This document shows, piece by piece, positions 1 to 5,255 of a DNA stretch of 5,255 nucleotides. Where the stretch lies: positions 1 to 5,255 of the forward strand of contig PLWR01000215.1 of the NCBI GenBank assembly GCA_003165615.1, written 5' to 3'. Each line of letters begins with the position of its first letter. Position 1 is the stretch's first letter. The stretch is from Acidobacteriota bacterium (lineage in GTDB: Bacteria; Acidobacteriota; Terriglobia; UBA7540). The notes beneath the pieces were generated by a model. It did no database searches. It was given only the letters and a program-made list of their open reading frames with translations, and was not told the origin of the DNA. A program made the position numbers and the translations under genes.

Positions 1-2
1 CC

Positions 3-500
3 GATTGGAGCCGCACCCAGGCCTACGCGGTTGGATTGGGCCAGATTTATCTAAATCTGAGTGGGCGTGAGAAATATGGGATTGTCGACCCCGGAGCCGA
101 AGCGCAGCGGATTCTGGAGGACCTGCGCAAGAAGCTGCTGGCCCTCGAAGACCCCGACACCCACGAAAAGGTGATTGAAAACGTCTATCTTGGCATCGAG
201 ATTTTCCACGGGGCGCGCCTTAGCGAGGCGCCCGATTTACAAATGAGCTTTCGCGATGGCTATCGCACCTCGTGGCAGACCTCGCTGGGAGCGGTCCCGG
301 CGGGCATTATCGTGGCCAACATGAAAAAGTGGAGTGGGGACCATTGCGCGTCCGACCCCAGCGACACGCAGGGAATCTTCTTTTCCAACCGGCAATTCCC
401 CGCGGCGCCGTCGATTTTGGATATCTCCCCAACTGTGTTGAATCTGCTGGACGTGGCGCCGCCCGCACGGCCGGATGGACACGCGTTAAGCTCCCAATAA
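3..500 (+). CDS. Type I phosphodiesterase/nucleotide pyrophosphatase-like protein, C-terminal fragment
   Basis: This is the last 165 residues of a protein whose start lies left of the window; the frame is open from base 3, so the TTG at 36 is internal. The fragment opens with DWSRTQAYAVG, continues through GQIYLNLSGRE, then has FRDGYRTSWQTSLG (from residue 83) and KKWSGDHC with its histidine at residue 114. This series is typical of the C-terminal part of alkaline-phosphatase-superfamily enzymes of the type I phosphodiesterase/nucleotide pyrophosphatase group. In that group a late Gly-Asp-His motif supplies a metal-binding histidine at the two-metal site. The tail (FFSNR, then DISPTVLNLLDV) also fits the family, where such a segment closes the domain. 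Enzymes of this group hydrolyse phosphate mono- or diesters. The substrate cannot be told here, and the catalytic Thr/Ser region and any signal peptide are outside the window. It converges on the - strand gene ending at 532, 31 bases away. Confidence 0.82.
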   Translation, partial: DWSRTQAYAVGLGQIYLNLSGREKYGIVDPGAEAQRILEDLRKKLLALEDPDTHEKVIENVYLGIEIFHGARLSEAPDLQMSFRDGYRTSWQTSLGAVPAGIIVANMKKWSGDHCASDPSDTQGIFFSNRQFPAAPSILDISPTVLNLLDVAPPARPDGHALSSQ

Positions 501-531
501 GGAGGGGCTGCCACGGCGGGCGGCGGAAAGA

Positions 532-1116
532 TCAGACCCGCGAAAAGGGTCGAAGGGCATGAGTGCCCTCGGGATGCACGGAAGGTTTAGTTCTCCACCC
601 AAGCCACACAACCACGGCGATCATTCCCAGCCAGCCGATGGCGCGGACCACGGCGGCGATTTTGGTGTCGTATTCCAGCACGCCCATTTGGCCGAACATA
701 ACGAACCAGTCGTGCTCGACAAAATCCGGGTCGCCCACCGTAACCAACTGGAGCACCTGGGCGCGTGCGTCCGCCATGTAGGTGGCGACGTTCAGGAAGT
801 TTTCAAAGAAGAAGAAAGAACTGAACGCCACGCCGGTGGCCTGGCGCTGAAAGGCAAAATAAACGGCCAGCATCAGGGGAACCCCGAGTTGCAGAAGGGT
901 TCCGCCCGCCACCATCAAGGTGTGGCCAAAGTAGCTGAAGAGCAAATGCCCGCCTTCATGTATGGGCACGAATACATAGTCGATCAGCAGGTACCCGGAC
1001 TTGTCGGTCAGCGCGTAGAACAGGAAGATTACGTAGAAAGCCAGCCAACCGATGCGCGTGGGCTTGGACACGGGCTCCCAGTTTTCGCGAAGGGGGGCAA
1101 GAAATTCCCAATCCAT
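532..1116 (-). CDS. Four-helix membrane protein with HEGGH motif, metalloprotease-like (M50-like), uncharacterised
   Basis: The protein is 194 residues and strongly hydrophobic. I see about four membrane segments: roughly residues 22-36, 67-89, 95-114 and 154-174. HEGGH lies at residues 53-57, just before the second segment, and is an HExxH zinc-binding signature in a membrane setting, as in site-2-protease-type (M50) enzymes. Two further motifs stand out: YMADARAQ at 113-120 and HDW at 135-137. I recall similar proteins, usually annotated as hypothetical, that share HEAGH, ADARAQ and HDW, so Asp116, His135 or Asp136 may complete a metal site (inference). The usual M50 NxxPxxxxDG motif is not evident, so protease activity is unproven. 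Start: the frame stays open to a TTG at 1203, but GTGAGG lies six bases before the ATG at 1116, and the longer form would overlap the upstream gene. It lies 44 bases downstream of the DNPH1-like gene and is probably co-transcribed with it. Confidence 0.8.
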   Translation of the reverse strand: MDWEFLAPLRENWEPVSKPTRIGWLAFYVIFLFYALTDKSGYLLIDYVFVPIHEGGHLLFSYFGHTLMVAGGTLLQLGVPLMLAVYFAFQRQATGVAFSSFFFFENFLNVATYMADARAQVLQLVTVGDPDFVEHDWFVMFGQMGVLEYDTKIAAVVRAIGWLGMIAVVVWLGWRTKPSVHPEGTHALRPFSRV

Positions 1117-1122
1117 CAGCAT

Positions 1123-1128
1123 CCTCAC
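1123..1128 (-). promoter_or_regulatory. Ribosome binding site deciding the start of the HEGGH membrane protein
   Basis: Read on the - strand this is GTGAGG. It abuts an ATG at 1122 with no spacing and lies six bases before a second in-frame ATG at 1116. Normal Shine-Dalgarno spacing therefore favours the second ATG, giving MDWEFLAPL as the N-terminus. Confidence 0.55.
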
Positions 1129-1160
1129 TCGTGGAATCAAAGCTGCACAATCGCAGCGTT

Positions 1161-1610
1161 TCACCGGGGGGTGCCCGGCCGACTTTCCACCCGGCCGACG
1201 CAAGTCTTAATGAAGGCCTCAACTTCCGCAAGATTCGAATACGGGACCAAAGTGCAATTCGGGTGGGTATTCCCCGTTATTAGAAGTGATATCTTCTCTT
1301 TGGAGCTGAGATTGTAAAATAGTATTACCTTATTTTGGGTTGCCCCGAGCAGGTAACCCGCCTCGAACCCCAGACCGAAGGAGGAGCCGGGAACCTCAGC
1401 GGCGAAAAGGTCACACTCACGAAGCCACGCCATATCGCGCTGGTAGACCGCCTGCGGGCCCAGCAAACGGTCCGCGGCGCGGGCGTCGTCACTCACCAGG
1501 TGGCGGGTCAGGACCTCATGCCCCAGGTCCTCGAGGCACGCCACCATGCTTCTGGCCGTCTCCACGGTTGAGCGGTCGCCGGCAACGGTGAAGCCAAAAT
1601 AGACCTTCAT
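1161..1610 (-). CDS. DNPH1/Rcl-like 2'-deoxynucleoside 5'-phosphate N-hydrolase (nucleoside 2-deoxyribosyltransferase fold)
   Basis: The protein has 149 residues, close to the usual size of the Rcl/DNPH1 branch of the nucleoside 2-deoxyribosyltransferase superfamily. It begins with a hydrophobic strand and a glycine-containing loop (MKVYFGFTVAGDR). QRDMAWLRECDL (57-68) matches the family's QDLxWL segment, placing the conserved aspartate at Asp59. AEVPGSSFGLGFEAGYLLG (71-89) matches the AEVTxPSxGVGYELG motif, with Glu83 at the catalytic glutamate position. Ser108 in ISLLITGN sits where the family has its phosphate-binding serine. Known relatives split the N-glycosidic bond of deoxynucleoside monophosphates, giving free base and deoxyribose 5-phosphate. 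A role in clearing modified nucleotides here is inference. No signal peptide or membrane segment is seen, so it should be cytosolic. The ATG at 1610 fits the domain start but has only a weak purine-rich stretch upstream. It is divergent from ggt and is probably the first gene of a two-gene unit. Confidence 0.75.
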   Translation of the reverse strand: MKVYFGFTVAGDRSTVETARSMVACLEDLGHEVLTRHLVSDDARAADRLLGPQAVYQRDMAWLRECDLFAAEVPGSSFGLGFEAGYLLGATQNKVILFYNLSSKEKISLLITGNTHPNCTLVPYSNLAEVEAFIKTCVGRVESRPGTPR

Positions 1611-1664
1611 GGGAGATTCTCATTCGTATCGCAATCGCTACTGCGGCGGCGAAGGAGGGTGGAC

Positions 1665-1733
1665 TCACGAAGATTCACGTGAATTTTCACGCGGTCATTT
1701 TAGCACGAGGTGGCGGTGCGATTTTCACGCACC
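1665..1733. repeat. Cluster of TCACG half-sites with a 12-base palindrome and an inverted repeat; possible operator
   Basis: TCACG begins at 1665, 1675, 1687 and 1725. ATTCACGTGAAT at 1673-1684 is a perfect palindrome, and CGTGAA/TTCACG form an overlapping inverted pair across 1678-1691. ATTTTCACGC occurs twice (1683-1692 and 1721-1730). GGTGCG at 1715-1720 pairs with CGCACC at 1728-1733 around a seven-base loop. The region lies between two divergent genes and overlaps the candidate - strand promoter, as operator sites for a dimeric regulator would. No regulator gene is in the window, so its function is inference. Confidence 0.4.
1697..1705 (-). promoter_or_regulatory. Candidate extended -10 promoter element for the DNPH1-like gene
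   Basis: Read on the - strand this is TGCTAAAAT, matching the extended -10 form TGnTATAAT with five of six bases in the hexamer. No good -35 box lies 16-18 bases upstream, which is tolerated for extended -10 promoters. Transcription would begin near base 1690, leaving a leader of about 80 bases. The palindrome at 1673-1684 would fall just downstream of that start, and the inverted repeat at 1715-1733 would cover the -35 zone. Confidence 0.35.
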
Positions 1734-1742
1734 TTGCCTGCC

Positions 1743-1771
1743 TTGACGCCCTCTGCCTTTTCTCCTACAGT
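1743..1771 (+). promoter_or_regulatory. Candidate sigma-70-type promoter for the ggt operon
   Basis: TTGACG at 1743-1748 matches the -35 consensus in five of six positions. After exactly 17 bases, TACAGT at 1766-1771 matches the -10 consensus in four of six, including the key T, A and final T. Transcription would begin near 1778, about 60 bases before the proposed ggt start. It lies on the ggt side of the TCACG repeat cluster. Confidence 0.45.
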
Positions 1772-1828
1772 TATTCCTCTGTAAACGTGTGCCGGCGCCT
1801 TAAGACCAGGAAGCCCCGTTACCCGCGC

Positions 1829-1834
1829 AGGTGA
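1829..1834 (+). promoter_or_regulatory. Ribosome binding site deciding the ggt start
   Basis: AGGTGA, complementary to the 16S rRNA tail, lies five bases before a GTG at 1840. The GTG at 1831 is inside this motif and lacks a well-spaced site of its own, so 1840 is the better start. Confidence 0.55.
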
Positions 1835-1839
1835 TTCTT

Positions 1840-3519
1840 GTGCCATGCAAACACCGGATCCCCGCCCTTGCCCTTCTCGCTGCGTTGCTGGCGCTGCCCG
1901 CATACGCCCTCACCGCGGTGGCCGGGCGTAATGGCATGGTGGCATCGAGCGAGCCCTTGGCCAGCCAGGTGGGCGTGGAAATCCTGCAGGCAGGTGGCAA
2001 CGCCGTAGATGCCGCGGTGGCGGTGGGGTTCACTCTGGCGGTCACCTTTCCGCAGGCGGGAAACCTCGGCGGGGGCGGCTTCATGCTGATTCGCATGGCG
2101 AGCGGCGACTCCATCGTGGTGGATTACCGCGAGCAAGCGCCGGCAGCGGCCACGCGCGTAATGTATCAGGATGCCCAGGGGAATCTGATTCCCGACGCCA
2201 GCACCAGGGGGGCGCGCGCGGCGGCGGTTCCCGGCACAGTGATGGGCTTGGCTTTGGCGGAGGAGAAGTACGGCCGTCTGGGCCTCGCGCGTGTTATGGC
2301 TCCGGCCATTCGCCTCGCGAAGAATGGTTTTCCCGTCAGCGATTCGTTCGCCCATAACATACGTTCTGAGCGCGCTCTGTTGCAAAGGTTTGACGGCTCG
2401 CGCCACCTCTTCCTGCGCAATGGAAATCTTTACGAGCCCGGCGCGGTCTTCCGGCAACCTGACCTGGCCCGAACGCTCGCCGCCATCACCAAGCGTGGTC
2501 CACAGGCTTTTTATTCCGGGGCGCCTGCCCGAGCGCTGGTGGCGACCATGCGAAAATACAACGGCCTGATCACGCGTGAGGATTTGGAGCATTACCAGGC
2601 CAAGTTGCGCCCGCCGCTGGTGGGCCATTTCCGCGGCTTTGATATTCTGACCACCCCACCGCCCAGCGCCGGCGGCACGATGCTGGTTGAAATGCTGAAC
2701 GTCCTCGAACCGATTGATTTGGGCACGGCGAACTCCTACTCATCCATTCACCTGATTGCTGAAACCATGCGGCGCGCTTATGCCGACCGTGCTACTTATC
2801 TGGGCGACACGGATTTTGCCTCTGTGCCGGTCGCCGGCCTCACCTCACCGCGCTATGCCGCGCAATTGCGCGCGGACATTCTTGGTGCGCACGCGGATGC
2901 TCCCATTCGACCCGGTGAGCCCCAGGTTTTTGAATCCGGCGCCACCACGCACTTTTCGGTTGTCGACGCGGAGGGCAATGCGGTGGCGAATACCTATACC
3001 TTGAACGGGTGGTTTGGATGCGGCGTGACCGTGGAAGGCGCGGGGTTTCTGCTTAACAATGAAATGGATGACTTCACCACCAAGCCAGGGGCGCCTAATC
3101 TCTTCGGGTTGGTGCAGGGCGAGGCCAACGCCATCGCTCCGCACAAGCGCCCCCTTTCCTCCATGACCCCGGCCATGGTCATCGGTGATGGGAAAGTGCG
3201 CTTGGTGCTCGGATCGCCCGGCGGCAGCACGATCACCAACACGGTCCTACAGGTCTTGCTGAACGTCCTCGTCTATAAGATGGATGTTCTCCAAGCCGTA
3301 ACCTCACCACGCTTTCACGATCAGTGGACTCCTGACTTCTTGACCTTTGAGCGAGTGGGATTCTCTTCTGATACTATCGAAAAGCTCCAGCAGGCCGGCT
3401 ACCCGGTGAGTTTTCGCGATAGTATGGGTGACTGCGAGGCCATCGAGATTGCTCCCCAGTCCGGATGGCGATTTGGCGCTTCCGATCCCCGTGCGGATGG
3501 AAAGGCGGTTGGATACTGA
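1840..3519 (+). CDS. ggt: Gamma-glutamyltransferase (gamma-glutamyltranspeptidase), exported precursor
   Basis: This N-terminal-nucleophile enzyme transfers or hydrolyses the gamma-glutamyl group of glutathione and related compounds, typically in the periplasm. From the GTG at 1840 it has 559 residues, close to the E. coli enzyme. The N-terminus is a Sec-type signal: basic MPCKHR, a Leu/Ala-rich core, then a likely cleavage after PAYA near residue 24. Self-cleavage should occur before Thr369 in the TTHFSVVD motif, leaving a small subunit of about 191 residues. By alignment from memory with E. coli Ggt, the substrate-binding residues are present: Arg97 in DYRE, Asn389, Asp411 in MDDF, Ser440-Ser441 in KRPLSSM, and the oxyanion glycines Gly461-Gly462 in GSPGG. 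E. coli Gln430 is Glu408 here, as in animal enzymes. The lid loop (about 416-427) is kept, with Phe422 at the E. coli Tyr444 gate position. No lipobox is seen. It is the first gene of the + strand unit and its stop overlaps the next start. Confidence 0.95.
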   Translation: MPCKHRIPALALLAALLALPAYALTAVAGRNGMVASSEPLASQVGVEILQAGGNAVDAAVAVGFTLAVTFPQAGNLGGGGFMLIRMASGDSIVVDYREQAPAAATRVMYQDAQGNLIPDASTRGARAAAVPGTVMGLALAEEKYGRLGLARVMAPAIRLAKNGFPVSDSFAHNIRSERALLQRFDGSRHLFLRNGNLYEPGAVFRQPDLARTLAAITKRGPQAFYSGAPARALVATMRKYNGLITREDLEHYQAKLRPPLVGHFRGFDILTTPPPSAGGTMLVEMLNVLEPIDLGTANSYSSIHLIAETMRRAYADRATYLGDTDFASVPVAGLTSPRYAAQLRADILGAHADAPIRPGEPQVFESGATTHFSVVDAEGNAVANTYTLNGWFGCGVTVEGAGFLLNNEMDDFTTKPGAPNLFGLVQGEANAIAPHKRPLSSMTPAMVIGDGKVRLVLGSPGGSTITNTVLQVLLNVLVYKMDVLQAVTSPRFHDQWTPDFLTFERVGFSSDTIEKLQQAGYPVSFRDSMGDCEAIEIAPQSGWRFGASDPRADGKAVGY

Positions 3520-4349
3520 TGGAATTTGGTCTCTCCACGTACCTTTACGTCAACGAGCGGCTCAGTCCCCACATCCTGGATAAGATCCTGGGGGCGGGAA
3601 TCCAGAACATTGAACTGTTTGCGGCCCGCCAGCACCTGGACTATACGGACCGCAATCACGTGCGCGACGTGGCCCAGTGGTTCCGCGACCATCAAGTGAA
3701 CCTGCATTCCGTCCATGCCCCGCTTTACGGCGACGCGGATTGGGGACGGTTGGGCGGCCTGGCCGTTTCCGTCGCTTACCTGGAGCGCCGCCTGCGCATC
3801 GAATCCATGGATGAAATCAAACGCGCCCTCGACATCGCGGATCATCTCCCTTTTCGCTACATCATCGTGCACATGGGATTGCCGGACGAGGATTATGACT
3901 TGAACAAATTCGACGCGGTGATGACTTCACTCGAGCACCTGAAGGTTTTTGCCAGGGACCGCGGCGTGCAGTTGTTGCTCGAAAATGTTCCCAACGAACT
4001 GGGGACACCGGAGCGTTTGGTGGCGTTTCTTCAGTACACCCGTCTGAATGTAAAAATCTGCTTTGATACCGGACACGCCCACATGACCCACGGCCTGCAC
4101 CCGGCGTTTGAGACCCTGCGCACCTATATCGCTTCCACTCATGTCCATGACAATCGCGGTGAAAAGGATGATCACCTGATGCCTTTCGATGGCGACATTG
4201 ATTGGGCCGAGGCGGTTCGCGACCTGCGCCGCGGCGAAGGCCAGTTCCCCACGCTTTTTGAAATTCGTGATAATGGGCCGGAGATGACCAGCCTCTCGCG
4301 CCTGGCAGAGGTCATGGACCGCATGGAGAACATTCCCGAGGAGGATTAA
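3519..4349 (+). CDS. Sugar phosphate isomerase/epimerase-like TIM-barrel protein (xylose isomerase-like/AP endonuclease 2 superfamily)
   Basis: The protein has 276 residues and the alternating strand-helix pattern of a single TIM barrel. Landmarks in order are the first strand [15 protein letters not shown] (30-34), HSVHAP (63-68), IIVHMG (115-120), LLENVPNE (153-160), CFDTGHAH (181-188), THVHDNRG (207-214) and FEIRD (247-251). Glu155, Asp183, His210 and Glu248 match the Glu-Asp-His-Glu metal site of ketose 3-epimerases and related enzymes, and His186 sits at the usual extra histidine, so the active site looks intact. The fold also includes endonuclease IV and inosose dehydratases or isomerases, so the substrate is not determined. 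No signal peptide is seen. The ATG at 3519 overlaps the ggt stop by one base (TGATG), which implies translational coupling; the frame is open further upstream, but a longer protein would start inside ggt and precede the first barrel strand. Confidence 0.85.
   Translation: MEFGLSTYLYVNERLSPHILDKILGAGIQNIELFAARQHLDYTDRNHVRDVAQWFRDHQVNLHSVHAPLYGDADWGRLGGLAVSVAYLERRLRIESMDEIKRALDIADHLPFRYIIVHMGLPDEDYDLNKFDAVMTSLEHLKVFARDRGVQLLLENVPNELGTPERLVAFLQYTRLNVKICFDTGHAHMTHGLHPAFETLRTYIASTHVHDNRGEKDDHLMPFDGDIDWAEAVRDLRRGEGQFPTLFEIRDNGPEMTSLSRLAEVMDRMENIPEED
4339..4345 (+). promoter_or_regulatory. Strong ribosome binding site for asnS inside the 3' end of the upstream gene
   Basis: AGGAGGA is a near-consensus Shine-Dalgarno sequence eight bases before the TTG at 4354. 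It lies within the last codons of the TIM-barrel gene, so ribosomes finishing that gene pass over it. It supports the unusual TTG start. Confidence 0.7.
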
Positions 4350-4353
4350 TCCC

Positions 4354-5255
4354 TTGCCACCTATTGTTGAAATCCGCCAAGTTTCTGAATTCGCCGGCCA
4401 GGAAGTAATCCTGCAAGGCTGGCTCTACAACCTGCGAGAAAGTGGCAAGCTGCTGTTTCCACTCTTTCGCGACGGCACGGGAATTATCCAGGGTGTGGTG
4501 GTGAAGAGCGCTGTGCCGCCGGAAGTCTTCGATTCGGTTCGCGGCTTGACGCAGGAATCCTCAGTGCGCGTCACCGGCACGGTGCGAGCCGATAAGCGCG
4601 CCCCGGGCGGCTTCGAACTGGACGTCGTGAATGTGGAAGTTCTCCAGCGCGTTCCTGAGGAGACGCCTTACCCCATCACTCCCAAGGACCACGGGATTGA
4701 ATTCCTGATGGACCATCGCCACTTGTGGCTGCGCTCGACGCGGCAGCGCGCCATCCTGGGTGTGCGCCACGAGATCATCAAGGCGGTGCGCGACTTTTTT
4801 GACGATCGTGGCTTCACCCTGGTTGACACTCCCATTTTCACGCCTGCCGCATGTGAAGGCACCACCACACTCTTCGAAGTTAACTACTTTGACGACAAGG
4901 CTTACCTCACCCAATCCGGCCAGCTTTACAACGAAGCGGCAGCGATGGCGGTGGGCAAGACATACTGCTTCGGCCCTACTTTCCGCGCGGAGAAATCCAA
5001 GACGCGCCGCCACTTGACGGAATTCTGGATGGTCGAACCGGAGGTCGCCTTCGCCCACCTGGACGACGCCATGGCGCTGGGCGAACAATTGGTGGCTTTC
5101 ATCGTGGGGCGCGTGCTGGAGAAACGGCGGCCGGAGCTTCAGACCCTGGAGCGGAAAATCGAGAACCTGGAGAAGATCACACTCCCCTTCCCGCGCATGA
5201 GCTATGACGAGGCCGTGAAGATCTTGCAAAGCAAAGGGAGTGAGATTCAGTGGGG
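4354..5255 (+). CDS. asnS: Asparaginyl-tRNA synthetase, N-terminal 300 residues (runs off the window)
   Basis: This class II aminoacyl-tRNA synthetase attaches asparagine to tRNA-Asn in the cytosol. The frame is open from the TTG at 4354 to the window edge with no stop. Residues about 10-105 form the OB-fold anticodon-binding domain ([11 protein letters not shown], then [13 protein letters not shown] and APGGFELDV). A hinge with [20 protein letters not shown] follows, then the catalytic domain with [10 protein letters not shown] (168-177), [12 protein letters not shown] (184-195), and motif 2 as [21 protein letters not shown] (210-230), whose Arg211, Glu213 and His220 act in ATP and amino acid binding in the family. 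The sequence closely resembles Thermus-type AsnRS as I recall it. The family is about 430 residues, so roughly 130, including motif 3, lie beyond the window. The TTG is chosen because AGGAGGA precedes it at eight bases and the domain starts at once. Only four bases separate it from the upstream stop, so it is likely in the ggt operon. Confidence 0.95.
   Translation, partial: MPPIVEIRQVSEFAGQEVILQGWLYNLRESGKLLFPLFRDGTGIIQGVVVKSAVPPEVFDSVRGLTQESSVRVTGTVRADKRAPGGFELDVVNVEVLQRVPEETPYPITPKDHGIEFLMDHRHLWLRSTRQRAILGVRHEIIKAVRDFFDDRGFTLVDTPIFTPAACEGTTTLFEVNYFDDKAYLTQSGQLYNEAAAMAVGKTYCFGPTFRAEKSKTRRHLTEFWMVEPEVAFAHLDDAMALGEQLVAFIVGRVLEKRRPELQTLERKIENLEKITLPFPRMSYDEAVKILQSKGSEIQW

Noticed and set aside
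457..525. A 10-base GC-only inverted repeat (457-466 with 516-525) around the convergent gene ends, considered as a terminator
   Set aside because: The arms are separated by 49 bases, one arm is inside the coding region, and no T-tract follows on either strand; GC-rich sequence can give this by chance.
1129..1203. An N-terminal extension of the HEGGH protein from the TTG at 1203
   Set aside because: It would overlap the upstream gene by 43 bases, adds a polar Arg/Pro-rich stretch, and has no well-placed ribosome binding site, while GTGAGG is well placed for 1116.
559..1317. A 252-residue + strand open frame, longer than the - strand gene it faces
   Set aside because: Its translation is rich in His, Gln and Gly with no recognisable domain, while the opposite strand gives a coherent membrane protein with HEGGH and, further right, a clear DNPH1-like domain. 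It also runs across two - strand genes and their junction.
1831..1839. GTG at 1831 as the ggt start
   Set aside because: It falls within the AGGTGA motif itself; the GTG at 1840 has correct spacing, and the signal peptide is equally good without the three extra residues.
1819..2628. A 269-residue - strand open frame opposite the start of ggt
   Set aside because: It is the antisense shadow of a high-GC, strongly conserved ggt; the product is Arg/His-rich with no motifs.
3465..3518. An 18-residue N-terminal extension of the TIM-barrel protein
   Set aside because: It lies wholly inside ggt, and the first barrel strand begins at the ATG at 3519, which has the classical TGATG overlap.
4561..5229. 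A 222-residue - strand open frame opposite asnS
   Set aside because: It mirrors the codon pattern of asnS, whose + strand translation matches AsnRS motifs throughout.

Overview
The window reads as ordinary chromosomal DNA from a GC-rich bacterium. The AsnRS resembles the Thermus-type bacterial enzyme. The mix of a large-type phosphodiesterase, an HEGGH membrane protein and an xylose-isomerase-like TIM-barrel protein recalls Acidobacteria, but this assignment is inference and no rRNA or other marker is present. I see no mobile element, tRNA, rRNA, CRISPR array or phage gene.

Layout. (1) Bases 1-500 hold the C-terminal end of an alkaline-phosphatase-superfamily protein (type I phosphodiesterase/nucleotide pyrophosphatase type) on the + strand. 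(2) Converging on it on the - strand is a two-gene unit: a DNPH1/Rcl-like nucleotide N-glycosidase (1161-1610), then a four-helix membrane protein with an HEGGH motif (532-1116), 44 bases apart. (3) A 229-base divergent intergenic region (1611-1839) carries candidate promoters for both directions and a cluster of TCACG/CGTGA half-sites. These include a perfect 12-base palindrome and a 6-base inverted repeat. (4) To the right is a tight + strand unit: gamma-glutamyltransferase (ggt, 1840-3519), a sugar-phosphate isomerase/epimerase-like TIM barrel (3519-4349, overlapping ggt by one base), and asparaginyl-tRNA synthetase (asnS, from 4354, running off the window).

How the genes work together. 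Ggt is predicted to be exported, where it would cleave gamma-glutamyl compounds such as glutathione. The TIM-barrel protein and AsnRS are cytosolic. Their spacing argues for co-transcription and translational coupling, but no shared pathway is evident. The - strand pair could link nucleotide clean-up with a membrane metalloprotease-like protein; this is a positional guess only. The least-understood items are the HEGGH membrane protein and the repeat-rich divergent promoter region.
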